Positions 33,840 to 46,942 of a stretch of 64,000 nucleotides of DNA are shown one piece after another. A program made the position numbers and the translations under genes. The notes under the pieces are model-generated. The model saw nothing but the letters and a program-made list of their open reading frames with translations. It was not told where the DNA came from and searched no databases. Source of the stretch: Denticeps clupeoides (taxonomy: Eukaryota; Chordata; Actinopteri; Clupeiformes; Denticipitidae); NCBI RefSeq assembly GCF_900700375.1, contig NW_021629817.1, positions 1 through 64,000 on the forward strand, in the 5' to 3' direction. Every line of letters begins with the position of its first letter. The stretch's first letter is position 1.

Positions 33840-34707
33840 TTATTCAGCCCCGCCCTGCTCAGCCTCGGGAGCGGACGTTTTCTCAGCGGATGTTTCGGCT
33901 GCCTTGCTCTCTTTGCCATCCTGAGGTTCGGTGGTCTGGGCGGTAGTTGATGTTGCATCTGTAGCGCCGCTGGTGGGGCTCCTGGTTCTCTTTGTCTTCC
34001 TCGCCTTCCCTCACCAGTCTGGGACGTGGGGGACTCCTTGGTCTGAAGCCTCTGTAGTAGTTCTGTTTGCTCTGGTCTGGACCACCCTGGTTGTCACTAC
34101 CTTCAGTTCCTTCTGTCATTTCCTTTCGTGGTGCGCTGGTATATGGGGGGCGGCTGCCATAGCGTCGGCGGACAAAGTACGGTGGATAGCGCCGCCTGCC
34201 AGGGAACAAAGTTCTGCGTTGCTGTGGCTGTGCGACCCCCTCAGGACCAATTTCCTGGCTCTCTCTCTTCTTCCGCCCCTCGCTCTGGTAGTTATCCTGG
34301 TAGTTGCGTGGGGGTCTCCTCCGGCGTGGGTACCGCCTGTAGCGGTTCCGGTCAGCGGCGTATTTGCTGCCCTGGACTGGGACCCCCCCTGGGCCGGTGA
34401 CATTGGCCGCCTCGGCACCCTTCTCCCCTTCAACGACATCAAACTCCACAGTCTCACCGTCCCCAACACTGCGGAGGTATTTTCTTGGGTTGTTTTTCTT
34501 TATGGCAGTCTGGTGTACAAAAACGTCTTCTTTTGTGTCATTCCTGTTGATGAAACCGTAGCCGTTGCGAACGCTGAACCACTTCACTGTCCCCAGGACC
34601 TTTGTTGGAATGTGTGTGAGTGTGTCTGTGTGGGTGTGCATGACCTTGGTTGGAGCCTCCTTCAGGGCTGCAGCCGCGCCTTCGTTTGGAGCTCCGCCCC
34701 GCTTCAC
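33840..34707 (-). pseudogene. Captured YBX1 segment in provirus C
   Basis: Covers the cold-shock domain and the basic/acidic C-terminal domain. This copy keeps some residues that resemble vertebrate YB-1 more closely than copies A, B and D do, in the Arg-rich and Gln-Gly-Gly parts. Broken. Confidence 0.9.
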
Positions 34708-34710
34708 CAG

Positions 34711-36071
34711 TCAGGCTGTTTGGGATTGTTCATGGTGGGTGTGTTCTCCTCTGTGTCCACGTCTCTCGCCATAGGGAACACCATGTCCTCTGCTCCATCC
34801 TCTTTCTTCATTGGGACATTCTCGTAACCAATGTCCGCTTTGGCCACAGTTGAAGCACACATCCGATTGTTCCTCGCTTCGTGGTCTCCACTGTCCTCTC
34901 CATCTTTTGGTGCAATCTCGTGCCCTGTCCCCTTTGGTTACACCTGAAGCACACATCCGGTCCGCGATATGAAGTGGAGTTGGCAGCAGCATGCTGCAAC
35001 AGAGCCAGTGTGCCCTGTGGGTTGAATCTTTGTTTTTGTTGTCTTCTTTGATCCTCGCTTCCGCCTGTCTGGCCTGGGCGTGGCGCGCATGGCGCAGAAC
35101 TTCAGCGAGACGCACTGAAGCATCTGCCCACATGATGCAGGAAGTCTTTGTTGCTTCACTGAGGGGGGAGGAAGGCCATCAATGAAGGTATTTTTCAGGA
35201 GCGCTTCGTACGGTGTCATACCTTGTCCAGGGTAATCATGGGGGCGAGCAAGGCCGCTGTGGTCATCAAACACAACTTGGAGTCGAATCAAAAATCTTCT
35301 GCTGACTCCAAAGGCTGCTGAGCACACGTGCTGATTTTAGAAAGGTCACAGGCAGTAGGAAAGTTGCCAGCGATCGCGGTCACAAGTCCTTCAGCCCAAC
35401 ATCTGTAGTCTGCATCTCCCCGCACTGCACCAATGTCATTTTGATCAGCAGATGCCCAACAGGGGTATAGGGCGGCTGCTCTGGTGGTGGTTTTTTCTCT
35501 GAAGTTGAAGCAGTGATGCCATCATGCTGTGTGTGGTTTATGCTATTCTTGTAACGGTTTCTCCAGCGGGAGTTGCTGCTTTCCAGTGGGGGTTGCTGTT
35601 GGGGGTAGGGCGGAGGGGTGGAGTCCAAACTCAGGTCGACCCGTGCGCCATGTAATGACGGATACAAAGAGGCAGGTGCAGTATCAGAGAATTTTTTTTT
35701 GGTATCAAGGTTCAGCGTGGTCTCCCCTTTTGTTTTCTTCCCACAGTCAGCGCAGTCAGCGTTCTGGGTGTTTGGCTTGTCTCTCGGTCGCCCTCTGCTT
35801 CCCATATTTTAAAACAGTCTTCCATTAAAAGCATTTTCCGAATTACTTTACTTTACTTGACTGCAGTATTTTTTGCCTGCTGCCCTCTAGCCCCTCCTTC
35901 AGCTTTTTTAGCTGAGTTTGACTAAGAGACCCACCTGCAGGAAAAACCGTAATTTTCATGCCAGTCCACCAGATGATTACACACATCATCACCATATTTC
36001 TGTTTCATCTGTATCATTAACTTAGTTTCGGGACTAATAGGAGTGTCACTTTTCCCACTTTTATTTCCCAT
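34711..36071 (-). pseudogene. gag-like region of provirus C
   Basis: Same gag parts as provirus A, with more interruptions. Confidence 0.8.
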
Positions 36072-36725
36072 TTTTACGCACACACTTTCTCGAGTTTGCC
36101 CGGAGAATTCACAGCCCAACGAAAACAACTGCTCTCGCTAAGAGAGCTCACAGATAACTAAAGGCTCACAGTTCTTCCCGTTTCACGTTTTCCCTTTGTG
36201 CTCTTGCCTTATTACTCACACTGATTGAAATATTACTTAATGATTGAATGATTTTTTTTTTTTTTTTTTCTTGTAAAGAAGGCTCACACTTTATTTCACA
36301 CTCGATCTCCAAGATCGTTTTAGTCAGAGGACTTTAACCTCTATTATCCCACACTGGATCTCCAAGATCCTTTACTCAGAGGACTTTAACCTCTATTAAA
36401 AAAATAAAAAGTGACACTCGCTTAGTTGGATCAACTCAGTTGACTACAGAATAAGCAAATATGCAATTCCCTTTATCAATTTGAATTTGGATTTATTAAT
36501 CTTCTAAATTCTGCAGTTTTCATTAAATGTTTGAGAGGTGGAATATTTAGCTCACCGTGTTCGCGTCCCCAGATGACAGAAAAAGAGAAAAATCCCGGCG
36601 GAATCGGCCAAGGACACTGACCGCAGTCCCAGTCACTCCGAAACTCTAAGACGAGGTTTTGGAGATGGATCTTGGTGACCCAGGGTGACCAGCCACTCCG
36701 GTCATGTCCTGGCGGATTCACGCGG
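36072..36725 (-). other. Leader of provirus C
   Basis: Hairpin pair and splice-donor-like site present as in copy A. Confidence 0.7.
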
Positions 36726-36743
36726 ATCCTGTTCGTGACGCCA
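36726..36743 (-). other. Primer-binding site of provirus C
   Basis: Identical to that of provirus A. Confidence 0.75.
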
Positions 36744-36745
36744 AT

Positions 36746-37127
36746 TGTGGTGGAAATTCTGCCGTCTGGGGAGCTGCAATAAAGGAAGTCAACTGAATTG
36801 ATTATCCAAGTTTATTTTACCGCGCACGGGGGGACCCACAAGAGAACATCCCCCCGCTTGATTACAGTTCACAAGAATTTATACCTGGGGTGTACAAGGT
36901 CGAAAAGCAAGCTCGCACCACTTTGGACAGTGGCGCCCATCAACGTCACAGAACCTTTCTTTTATCAGTTTATGTCTAGTTTTTGCGTCAAACTTTTGCA
37001 TCAACAAGGTCAGACCTAAGATACACAGTTGTCTTCTGACTGTTCCATGACCAAAGGTGAAACGCGTGGAGAGTCTGGCCTACTAAATTTCGTGGAGTGT
37101 CTGGGCCTACTAAATTTTCCTTCCACA
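36746..37127 (-). repeat. Provirus C 5' LTR
   Basis: 382 bp. Matches the other right LTRs apart from a short deletion. Confidence 0.92.
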
Positions 37128-37612
37128 CTGGAACCATTAATGAATTGATCTAAAAGTAATAATTCTTTTAATTTACTCTCATTAAATTTTTAATCTCAGC
37201 ATACAGTTTGGAGCCGATTGTCATGAGGGAAAAATCAACAGTTTCTGTTTTTAACAATGCTCATAATGTTTTTAAGCATTTTACTCTCATACAGTGACAT
37301 TGTATGGAACTGAAAGTTCACATTCAGGATGTCCAGTTCACTAATATAAAAGCTATTTGCATTTTGAAGCATCACGAGCACTATTAGTTGCAATGGCCGA
37401 GTGGTTAAGGGTGTTGAATAATCAATTGTCTTCTTTCACATGCTTGAACACTGCTTGAAGCGTTTGTAGGAACTGCCCTCTTTCACCAAATTAATGGCGG
37501 TCATTGTAAACACCAGGAGTTGTCCCCAATCGGATGAGGTGTGTGACTTCAACAGGATCTCCTGGTTCAATGTCAAGACCTGCTCAGAGAGTTGCTTGTT
37601 TCAGATTTAAAA

Positions 37613-37695
37613 GCTGCGATGGCCGAGTGGTTTAAGGCGTTGGACTTGAAATCCAATGGGGTCTCCCTGCGCAGGTTCGAACCCTGCTCGCAGCG
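37613..37695 (+). tRNA. tRNA-Ser(TGA), unit 12 (right of provirus C)
   Basis: 83 nt with one extra T in the D arm (GTGGTTTAAGG). Confidence 0.8.
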
Positions 37696-38408
37696 GCAAA
37701 GGGAACTAGTTTTTCATTAAGTAAAATGAGCCACTGATGCTTATTAGAATCATTCACTTACTTTGTATGTACCAGCCGCTAACAACTTGAATTTAACTCC
37801 TTTCTGAAAGAATCAATAACTAAACAGTTGCACTTTTGTCTTGTCTTGTTTATGATGTCTACGTGCTTATGGAGTCTGTCTTTTAAACCAATGAGATCTC
37901 CTTGTGCAGGTTCAAAAGTCGTTCACATACTTGTTCTTCTTGAATTCATGGAAAAAGCCTGATTGTGGTTTGGATTTTCTTACTGAGCTGGTCTTTTTGT
38001 TGGTGAAATGGTAAGTCACCTCATTAAGTAAAAACGTCATGGGGTTCCATGCAGCGATGGTTACCGCTCTGAATCCAATGACTTGAGTTCAAAAGTCAGT
38101 GTGGCTTTACTCTGAAGTTTGTTGTTGGACACCTAATCAAGAAATGTATTCTAGACATGCTTGAGTTCCCAGCATGATTAGCAACCATTTGATGCAATTC
38201 ACAGCTGTATGAAGACATTCAGTCTAGTTTCACCACCAATGTACAACTGCGAGGTACCGTCCCCACACACTGCTCACAGGAAGCCTTTCATGGCTGCCCA
38301 ACACCCACTAAGGGTGATTGGTTAAATCAGAGGACGCATTTCATTGTGTGCTCCATGTTTTTTACTGCAGTTTTATCACAATGACAATCACTTGCTTGCT
38401 CAGGGCTA

Positions 38409-38480
38409 GGTTCCATGGTGTAATGGTTAGCACTCTGGACTCTGAATCCAGCGATCCGTGTTCAAATCTCGGTGGGACCT
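38409..38480 (+). tRNA. tRNA-Gln(CTG), unit 13
   Basis: 72 nt. The T stem has CCGTG against CTCGG, one mismatch. Confidence 0.85.
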
Positions 38481-38921
38481 TTACTGAAGCAGTTTGTTCA
38501 AATTGAATTGCATGTGTTTTGCTATTCAAAACTGTAAGAAGTTGCTTATTGTCAGTTTCATGGTTTAACGTTTAACAATCAGCACTCCTAAATCCAGTGA
38601 TCACAGTTCAACCCTCAGTGAGAACCTCGTGTTCACGCTCATAGTTTCAAGCCTTGAGCAAATTATGTAACCCACTCATTCATACTGTATGTTGCCAGAA
38701 TGTTATGTTGCCATTAATTCAAGATCAAATCTCCAGTACATGTTGCTTTTTATGGTGGTGTTGCAAATAAAATAAATTACCAATCCGTCCTTGTCATTGC
38801 CTGTATGCTTGTTGATTTAAAATGAAACCTCTTCCAAAAATGCTTTTATAGAACTTTCTTGTAAACTTGTGTGGATTGCCCATCTGATGCAATTGTTAAC
38901 TGAAAAGCAAGGTTTACTTGC

Positions 38922-38993
38922 GGTTCCATGGTGTAATGGTTAGCACTCTGGACTTTGAATCCAGTGGTCCGAGTTCAACTCTCGGTGGAACCT
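38922..38993 (+). tRNA. tRNA-Gln(TTG), unit 13
   Basis: 72 nt with the GTGGTCC variant. Confidence 0.93.
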
Positions 38994-39506
38994 ACCTCGC
39001 CTGTAATTTTTTGAATTTCTTATACTGGAACCATTAATGAATTGATCTAAAATAATAATTCTTTTAATTTACTCTCCATTAAATTTTAATCTCAGCATAC
39101 AGTTTGGAGCCGATTGTCATGAGGGAAAAAACAACAGTTCTGTTTTTAACAATGCTCATAATGTTTTTTAAGCATTTTACTCTCATACAGTGACATTGTA
39201 TGGAACTGAAAGTTCACATTCAGGATGTCCAGTTCACTAATATAAAAGCTATTGCATTTTGAAGCAATCACGAGCACTATTTAGTTGCAATGGCCGAGTG
39301 GTTAAGGTGTTGAATATCAATTGTCTTCTTTCACATGCTTGAACACTGCTTGAAGCGTTTGTAGGAACTGCCCTCTTCACCAAGTTAATGGCGGTCATTG
39401 TAACACCAGGAGTTGTCCCCAATCGGATGAGGTGTGTGACTTCAACAGGATCTCCTGGTTCAATGTCAAGACCCTGCTCAGAGAGTTGCTTGTTTCAGAT
39501 TTAAAA

Positions 39507-39588
39507 GCTACGATGGCCGAGTGGTTAAGGCGTTGGACTTGAAATCCAATGGGGTCTCCCTGCGCAGGTTCGAACCCTGCTCGCAGTG
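39507..39588 (+). tRNA. tRNA-Ser(TGA), unit 13, acceptor mismatch
   Basis: Acceptor GCTACGA/TCGCAGT as in unit 7, its counterpart in block 1. Confidence 0.82.
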
Positions 39589-40303
39589 GAAAGGGAACTA
39601 GTTTTTTCGTTAACTAAAATGAGCCACTGATGCTTATTGGAATCATTCACTTACTTGTTATACCAGCCGCTAATAACTTTAAATTAACTCCTTTCTGAAA
39701 GAATCATAAACTTAACAGTTGCACTTTTGTCTCGTCTTTGTTTATGATGTCTACGTGCTTAGGGGAGTCTGTCTTTTAAACCAATGAGATCTCCTTGTGC
39801 AGGTTCAAAAGTCGTCACATACTTGTTCTTCTTGAATTCATGGAAAAAGCCTGATTGTGGTTTGGATTTTCTTACTGAGCTGGTCTTTTTGTTGGTGAAA
39901 TGGTAAGTCACCTCATTAAGTAAAAACGTCATGGGGTTCCATGCAGCGATGGTTTACCGCTCTGAATCCAATGACTTTGAGTTCAAAAGTCAGTGTGGCT
40001 TTACTCTGAAGTTTGTTGTTGGACACCTAATCAAGAAATGTATTCTAGACATGCTTGAGTTCCCAGCATGATTAGCAACCATTTGATGCAATTCACAGCT
40101 GTATGAAGACATTCAGTCTAGTTTCACCACCAATGTAAACTGCGATGGGTACCGTCCCCACACACTGCTCACAGGAAGCCTTTCATGGCTGCCCAACACC
40201 CACTAAGGGTGATTGGTTAAATCCAGAGGACGCATTTCATTGTGTGCTCCATGTTTTTTACTGCAGTTTATCACAATGACAATCACTTGCTTGCTCAGGG
40301 GTA

Positions 40304-40374
40304 GGTTCCATGGGTAATGGTTAGCACTCTGGACTCTGAATCCAGCGATCCGAGTTCAAATCTCGGTGGGACCT
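40304..40374 (+). tRNA. tRNA-Gln(CTG), unit 14
   Basis: 71 nt with one base fewer in the D arm (CATGGGTAATGG). Confidence 0.78.
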
Positions 40375-40807
40375 TTACTGAAGCAGTTTGTTCAAATTGA
40401 ATTGCATGTGTTTTGCAATTCAAAACTGTAAGAAGTTGCTTATTGTCAGTTTCATGGTTTAACGTTTAACAATCAGCACTCTAAATCCAGTGATCACAGT
40501 TCAACCCTCAGTGAGAACTCGTGTTCACGCTCATAGTTTCAAGCTTGAGCAAATTATGTAACCCACTCATTCATACTGTATGTTGCCAGAATGTTATGTT
40601 GCCATTAATTCAAGATCAAATCTCCAGTACATGTTGCTTTTTATGGTGGTGTGCAAATAAAATAAATTACCAATCCGTCCTTGTCATTGCCTGTATGCTT
40701 GTTGATTTAAAATGAACCTCTTCCAAAAATGCTTTATAGAACTTTCTTGTAAACTTGTGTGGATTGCCCATCTAATGCAATGTTAACTGAAAAGTGAGGT
40801 TACTTGC

Positions 40808-40879
40808 GGTTCCATGGTGTAATGGTTAGCACTCTGGACTTTGAATCCAGTGATCCGAGTTCAACTCTCGGTGGAACCT
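40808..40879 (+). tRNA. tRNA-Gln(TTG), unit 14
   Basis: 72 nt, consensus. Confidence 0.94.
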
Positions 40880-41397
40880 ACCTCGCCTGTAATCTTTTGA
40901 ATTTCTTATACTGGAACCATTAATGAATTGATCTAAAGTAATAATTCTTTTAATTTACTCTCCATTAAATTTTTAATCTCAGCATACAGTTTTGGAGCCG
41001 ATTGTCATGAGGGAAAAAACAACAGTTTCTGTTTTTAACAATGCTCATAATGTTTTTTAAGCATTTTACTCTCATACAGTGACATTGTATGGAACTGAAA
41101 GTTCACATTCAGGATGTCCAGTTCACTAATATAAAAGCTATTTGCATTTTGAAGCAATCACGAGCACTATTTTAGTTGCAATGGCCCGAGTGGTTAAGGT
41201 GTTGAATATCAATTGTCTTCTTTCACATGCTTGAACACTGCTTGAAGCGTTTGTAGGAACTGCCCTCTTCACCAAATTAATGGCGGTCATTGTAACACCA
41301 GGAGTTGTCCCCAATCGGATGAGGTGTGTGACTTCAACAGGATCTCCTGGTTCAATTTCAAGACCTGCTCAGAGAGTTGCTTGTTTCAGATTTTAAA

Positions 41398-41478
41398 GCT
41401 GCGATGGCCGAGTGGTGAAGGCGTTGGACTTGAAATCCAATGGGGTCTCCCTGCGCAGGTTGAACCCTGCTCGCAGCG
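41398..41478 (+). tRNA. tRNA-Ser(TGA), unit 14
   Basis: 81 nt. GTGGTGAAGG in the D loop, and one base fewer in the B box (GGTTGAACCC). Confidence 0.78.
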
Positions 41479-42190
41479 GCAAAGGGAACTAGTTTTTCAT
41501 TAACTAAATGAGCCACTGATGCTTATTGGAATCATTCACTTACTTTGTATGTACCAGCCGCTAACAACTTGAATTTAACTCCTTTCTGAAAGAATCAATA
41601 ACTAAACAGTTGCACTTTTGTCTTGTCTTTGTTTATGATGTCTACGTGCTAGGGAGTCTGTCTTTAACCAATGAGATCTCCTTGTGCAGGTTCAAAAGTC
41701 GTTCACATACTTGTTCTTCTTGAATTCATGGAAAAAGCCTGATTGTGGTTTGGATTTCTTACTGAGCTGGTCTTTTTGTTGGTGAAATGTTAAGTCACCT
41801 CATTAAGTAAAAACGTCATGGGGTTCCATGCAGCGATGGTACCGCTCTGAATCCAATGACTTGAGTTCAAAAGTCAGTGTGGCCTTACTCTGAAGTTTGT
41901 TGTTTGGACACCTAATCAAGAAATGTATTCTAGACATGCTTGAGTTCCCAGCATGATTAGCAACCATTTGATGCAATTCACAGCTGTATGAAGACATTCA
42001 GTCTAGTTTCACCACCAATGTACAACTGCGAGGGTACCGTCCCCACACACTGCTCACAGGAAGCCTTTCATGGCTGCCCAACACCCACTAAGGGTGATTG
42101 GTTAAATCCAGAGGACGCATTTTCATTGTGTGCTCCATGTTTTTTACTGCAGTTTTATCACAATGACAATCACTTGCTTGCTTAGGGGTA

Positions 42191-42263
42191 GGTTCCATGG
42201 TTGTAATGGTTAGCACTCTGGACTCTGAATCCAGCGATCCGAGTTCAAATCTCGGTGGGACCT
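42191..42263 (+). tRNA. tRNA-Gln(CTG), unit 15
   Basis: 73 nt with one extra T in the D arm (CATGGTTGTAATGG). Confidence 0.78.
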
Positions 42264-42701
42264 TTTACTGAAGCAGTTTGTTCAAATGAATTGCATGTGT
42301 TTTGCAATTCAAAACTGTAAGAAGTTGCTTATTGTCAGTTTAATGGTTTTAACGTTTAACAATCAGCACTCTAAATCCAGTGATCACAGTTCAACCCTCA
42401 GTGAGAACTCGTGTTCACGCTCATAGTTTCAAGCTTGAGCAAATTATGTAACCCACTCATTCATACTGTATGTTGCCCAGAATGTTATGTTGCCATTAAT
42501 TCAAGATCAAATCTCCAGTACATGTTGCTTTTTATGGTGGTGTGCAAATAAAATAAATTACCAATCCGTCCTTGTCATTGCCTGTATGCTTGTTGATTTA
42601 AAATGAACCTCTTCCAAAAATGCTTTTATAGAACTTTCTTGTAAACTTGTGTGGATTGCCCATCTGATTGCAATTGTTAACTAAAAAGTGAGGTTTCTTG
42701 C

Positions 42702-42775
42702 GGTTCCATGGTGTAATGGTTGGCACTCTGGACTTTGAATCCAAGTGATCCGAGTTCAACTCTCGGTGGAAACCT
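42702..42775 (+). tRNA. tRNA-Gln(TTG), unit 15, just left of provirus D
   Basis: 74 nt with two extra A residues, and the TTGGCAC D-loop variant shared with units 6 and 9. Confidence 0.78.
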
Positions 42776-42810
42776 ACCTCGCCTGTAATCTTTTGAATTT
42801 CTTATACTGG

Positions 42811-43197
42811 TGTGGTGGAAATTCTGCCGTCTGGGGAGCTGCAATAAAGGAAGTCAACTGAATTGATTATTCCAAGTTTATTTTACCGCGCACGGGGGGA
42901 CCCACAAGAGAACATCCCCCCGCTTGATTACAGTTCACAAGCATTTATACATCTGGGGTGTACAAGGTCGAAAAGCAAGCTCGCACCACTTTGGACAGTG
43001 GCGCCCATCAACGTCACAGAACCTTTCTTTTATCAGTTTATGTCTAGTTTTTTGCGTCAAACTTTTGCAATCAACAAGGTCAGACCTAAGATACACAGTT
43101 GTCTTCTGACTGTTCCATGACCAAAGGTGAAACGCGTGGAGAGTCTGGCCTACTAAATTTCGTGGAGTGTCTGGGCCTACTAAATTTTCCTTCCACA
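42811..43197 (-). repeat. Provirus D 3' LTR
   Basis: 387 bp, near-identical to the left LTR of A. Confidence 0.92.
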
Positions 43198-43569
43198 CTC
43201 CACACTTTTTTTTTTTTTTTTGATTTAATTGATCTCTACTATAGGCACAAAAATGTATATGATGTGTACGCAAGGTGAGGAGTACATAATTACATAATAA
43301 CACAAAATTCAAAGAATAAAAAATGATTATAAAAATGATTAAAAAGTACACAGCAAATTAATGCAAAATAACAAAGCAACGTAATATACAACCAGAAACA
43401 TCAAAGTATACCACTCCATCAAGGGTTTAAGGTAACTCATCACAGGCAGTTGTATAAAAATATAAAATCAAAACTAAATAATTAAAAAAACAAACTATTT
43501 AAAATGAAAATCAACAACAAGTATATCAATCAATATATAGTGATTATGTGTCTGCATCTGTCTCATCCG

Positions 43570-44380
43570 AGGAGGAGCTTGATTCAAAGCATGATTGACC
43601 ACTATGAACAAGAGTTACATAATTTTTTCTAGGGGTCTAATAACATATCAACAGCAATGTGGTTCTGGAAGGCCATAAGTGAGGTGGCTTTAAATTGTCC
43701 ATGTACAGCCTCAAATCCATCTCTAGTGAAGTTTGATAAGCGCTGCACATTGTAATGAATGCAATTGATTCTGTCAACATTTTGTTAGGAGTTATTCAAA
43801 ATAAAAATGTATTCAAAGCCTGCAGCTATTTGATGTATTCGTCGGGCACACCTCTGGGAATACCTATGGTATCAATGTAAGTTGCATCAGGGTAATCAAA
43901 AGAAAACAATGATCTCCTAGCTAAACGGGAGTGAACATTGGAAAAAGAGACTGGAACTTCCGATGCGGTTACGGGCAAAATAGTCACAGGTAGGATAAGA
44001 GTAGAAGGAGTGCAGACACCCGACCAGTTCTCAGGTAAAGTGGAGCGTAGTGTTTTACCACCACCAGATGTCAGAACGATCAACTTTCGGGGAATCAGAC
44101 AGGTTGTGGATGGATGCACAATATGAAACATTCACAGTACCAACAGTATTAGCAGGGGAAGGGTAATACCTTGATACCTCCGCATCAAAAACAGGGGGGA
44201 ACATCGGTTTTTGATCCTACAGGAAAAAGGAAATCCCAAAAAGAGCAAAAAGGATCAAGGTTATCTTGAGTCATAAGTTGGATAAGACAGGTAATTCAGT
44301 TTGGCTGGAGTGGGGACAATCTTCAACAATGGGCGAGGTCCTAGTGTCACCAGTAGCTTCTGCAAGTAACAACAAGTTAT
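43570..44380 (-). pseudogene. env remnant of provirus D
   Basis: Same env-like pieces as in provirus A. Broken. Confidence 0.7.
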
Positions 44381-44392
44381 TCCTGTGGCCAA

Positions 44393-44699
44393 GTTTTTTT
44401 TTTTTTTTCAAAACAGACCAAATATCAAATTATTTTTTCCTTTAAAAACCATTTGGTGTAAAAACTTAAGACCGATTTAGAAAACCATCTGCCGTTTCCC
44501 CAAAATGTTTAACTGTCACCTGAAAATAATGGAAAAGAACAAGTCTGCATAGATTCTGCAGGCAATTGGTGGTAATCTGGTCAAATGCATGTTGCAAGCT
44601 TAGACGATTGTCAAGTCAAATCTGTTTCTTATTGCTCAGATCTTTGATGTTTCTTCTTGTTGACTTTACCGGATGATGGTAGCGATGGTAAATCAGTGT
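44393..44699 (-). other. Captured YBX1 3' UTR in provirus D
   Basis: Same UTR-like blocks and A-tract as in provirus A. Confidence 0.73.
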
Positions 44700-45568
44700 T
44701 TATTCAGCCCCGCCCTGCTCAGCCTCGGGAGCGGACGTTTTCTCAGCGGATGTTTCGGCTGCCTTGCTCTCTTTGCCATCCTGAGGTTCGGTGGTCTGGG
44801 CGGTAGTTGATGTTGCATCTGTAGCGCCGCTGGTGGGGCTCCTGGTTCTCTTTTGTCTTCCTCGCCTTCCCTCACCAGTCTGGGACGTGGGGGACTCCTT
44901 GGTCTGAAGCCTCTGTAGTAGTTCTGTTTGCTCTGGTCTGGACCACCTGATTGTCACTACCTTCAGTTCCTTCTGTCATTTCCTTTCGTGGTGCGCTAGT
45001 ATATGGGGGGCGGCTGCCATAGTGTCGGCGGACAAAGTACGGTGGATAGCGCCGCCTGCCAGGGAACAAAGTTCTGCGTTGTTGTGGCTGTGCGACCCCC
45101 TCAGGACCAATTTCCTGGCTCTCTCTCTTCTTCCGCCCCTCGCTCTGGTAGTTATCCTGGTAGTTGCGTGGGGGGTCTCCTCTGGCGTGGGTACCGCCTG
45201 TAGCGGTTCCGGTCAGCGGCGTATTTGCTGCCCTGGACTGGGACCCCCCCTGGGCCAGTGACATTGGCCGCCTCGGCACCCTTCTCCCCTTCAACGACAT
45301 CAAACTCCACAGTCTCACCGTCCCCAACACTGCGGAGGTATTTTCTTGGGTTGTTTTTCTTTATGGCAGTCTGGTGTACAAAAACGTCTTCTTTTGTGTC
45401 ATTCCTGTTGATGAAACCGTAGCCGTTGCGTACGTTGAACCACTTCACTGTCCCCAGGACCTTTGTTGGAATGTGTGTGAGTGTGTCTGTGTGGGTGTGC
45501 ATGACCTTGGTTGGAGCCTCCTTCAGGGCTGCAGCCGCGCCTTCGTTTGGAGCTCCGCCCCGCTTCAC
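44700..45568 (-). pseudogene. Captured YBX1 segment in provirus D
   Basis: Cold-shock domain and C-terminal domain as in provirus A, including the APEAEQGGAE end. Broken, with about two or three interruptions. Confidence 0.91.
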
Positions 45569-45571
45569 CAG

Positions 45572-46942
45572 TCAGGCTGTTTGGGATTGTTCATGATGGG
45601 TGTGTTCTCCTCTGTGTCCACGTCTCTCGCCATAGGGAACACCATGTCCTCTGCTCCATCCTCTTTCTTCATTGGGACATTCTTGTAACCAATGTCCGCT
45701 TTGGCCACAGTTGAAGCACACATCCGATTGTTCCTCGCTTCGTGGTCTCCACTGTCCTCTCCATCTTTTGGTGCAATCTCGTGCCCAGTGTCCCCTTTGC
45801 TTACACCTGAAGCACACATCCGGTCCGCGATATGAAGTGGAGTTGGCAGCAGCATGCTGCAACAGAGCCAGCTGTGCCCTGTGGGTTGAATCTTTGTTTT
45901 TGTTGTCTTCTTTGATCCTCGCTTCCGCCTGTCTGGCCTGGGCGTGGCGCGCATGGCACAGAACTTCAGCGAGACGTACTGAAGCATCTGCCCACATGAT
46001 GCAGGAAGTCTTTGTTGCTTCACTGAGGGGGGGGAGAAGGCCATCAATGAAGGTATTTTTCAGGAGCGCTTCGTACGGTGTCATACCTTGTCCAGGGTAA
46101 TCATGGGGGCGAGCAAGGCCGCTGTGGTCATCAAACACAACTTGGAGTCGAATCAAAAAATCTTCTGCTGACTCCAAAGGCTGCTGAGCACACGTGCTGA
46201 TTTTAGAAAGGTCACAGGCAGTAGGAAAGTTGCCAGCGATCGCGGTCACAAGTCCTTCAGCCCAACATCTGTAGTCTGCATCTCCCCGCACTGCACCAAT
46301 GTCATTTTGATCAGCAGATGCCCAACCAGGGGTATAGGGCGGCTGCTCTGGTGGTGGTTTTTTTCTCTGAAGTTGAAGCAGTGATGCCATCATGCTGTGG
46401 TGGTTTATGCTATTCTTGTAACGGTTTCTCCAGCGGGAGTTGCTGCTGTTCCAGTGGGGGTTGCTGTTGGGGGTAGGGCGGAGGGGTGGAGTCCAAACTC
46501 AGGTCGACCCGTGCGCCCTGTAATGACGGATACAACGAGGCAGGTGCAGTATCAGAGAATTTTTTTTTGGTATCAAGGTTCAGCGTGGTCTCCCCTTTTG
46601 TTTTCTTTCCCACAGTCAGCGCAGTCAGAGCGTTCTGGGTGTTTGGCTTGTCTCTTCGGTCGCCCTCTGCTTCCCATATTTTAAAACAGTCTTCCATTAA
46701 AAGCATTTTCCGAATTACTTTACTTTTACTTGACTGCAGTATTTTTTGCCTGCTGCCCTCTAGCCCCTCCTTCAGCTTTTTAGCTGAGTTTGACTAAGAG
46801 ACCCACCTGCAGGAAAACCGTAATTTTCATGCCAGTCCACCAGATGATTACACACATCATCACCATATTTCTGTTTCATCTGTATCATTAACTTAGTTTC
46901 GGGACTAATAGGAGTGTCACTTTTCCCACTTTTATTTCCCAT
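45572..46942 (-). pseudogene. gag-like region of provirus D
   Basis: Matrix start, capsid part and two CCHC knuckles as in provirus A. Broken. Confidence 0.84.

Larger units (their letters stand above)
31960..37127 (-). mobile_element. Provirus C: copy of the YBX1-carrying retrovirus
   Basis: Same layout and monomer position as provirus A, with CTGG flanks (31956-31959 and 37128-37131). It has more breaks than the others (perhaps ten or more), at least partly from consensus noise. In the YBX1 segment it also differs from A, B and D by substitutions, so it is a distinct lineage. Confidence 0.92.
31960..42810. repeat. Higher-order repeat block 3 (~10.85 kb)
   Basis: Provirus C plus three monomers. 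This block carries many more single-base length differences than the others, in spacers as well as genes, which suggests sequencing or consensus noise on top of real divergence. Confidence 0.92.
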
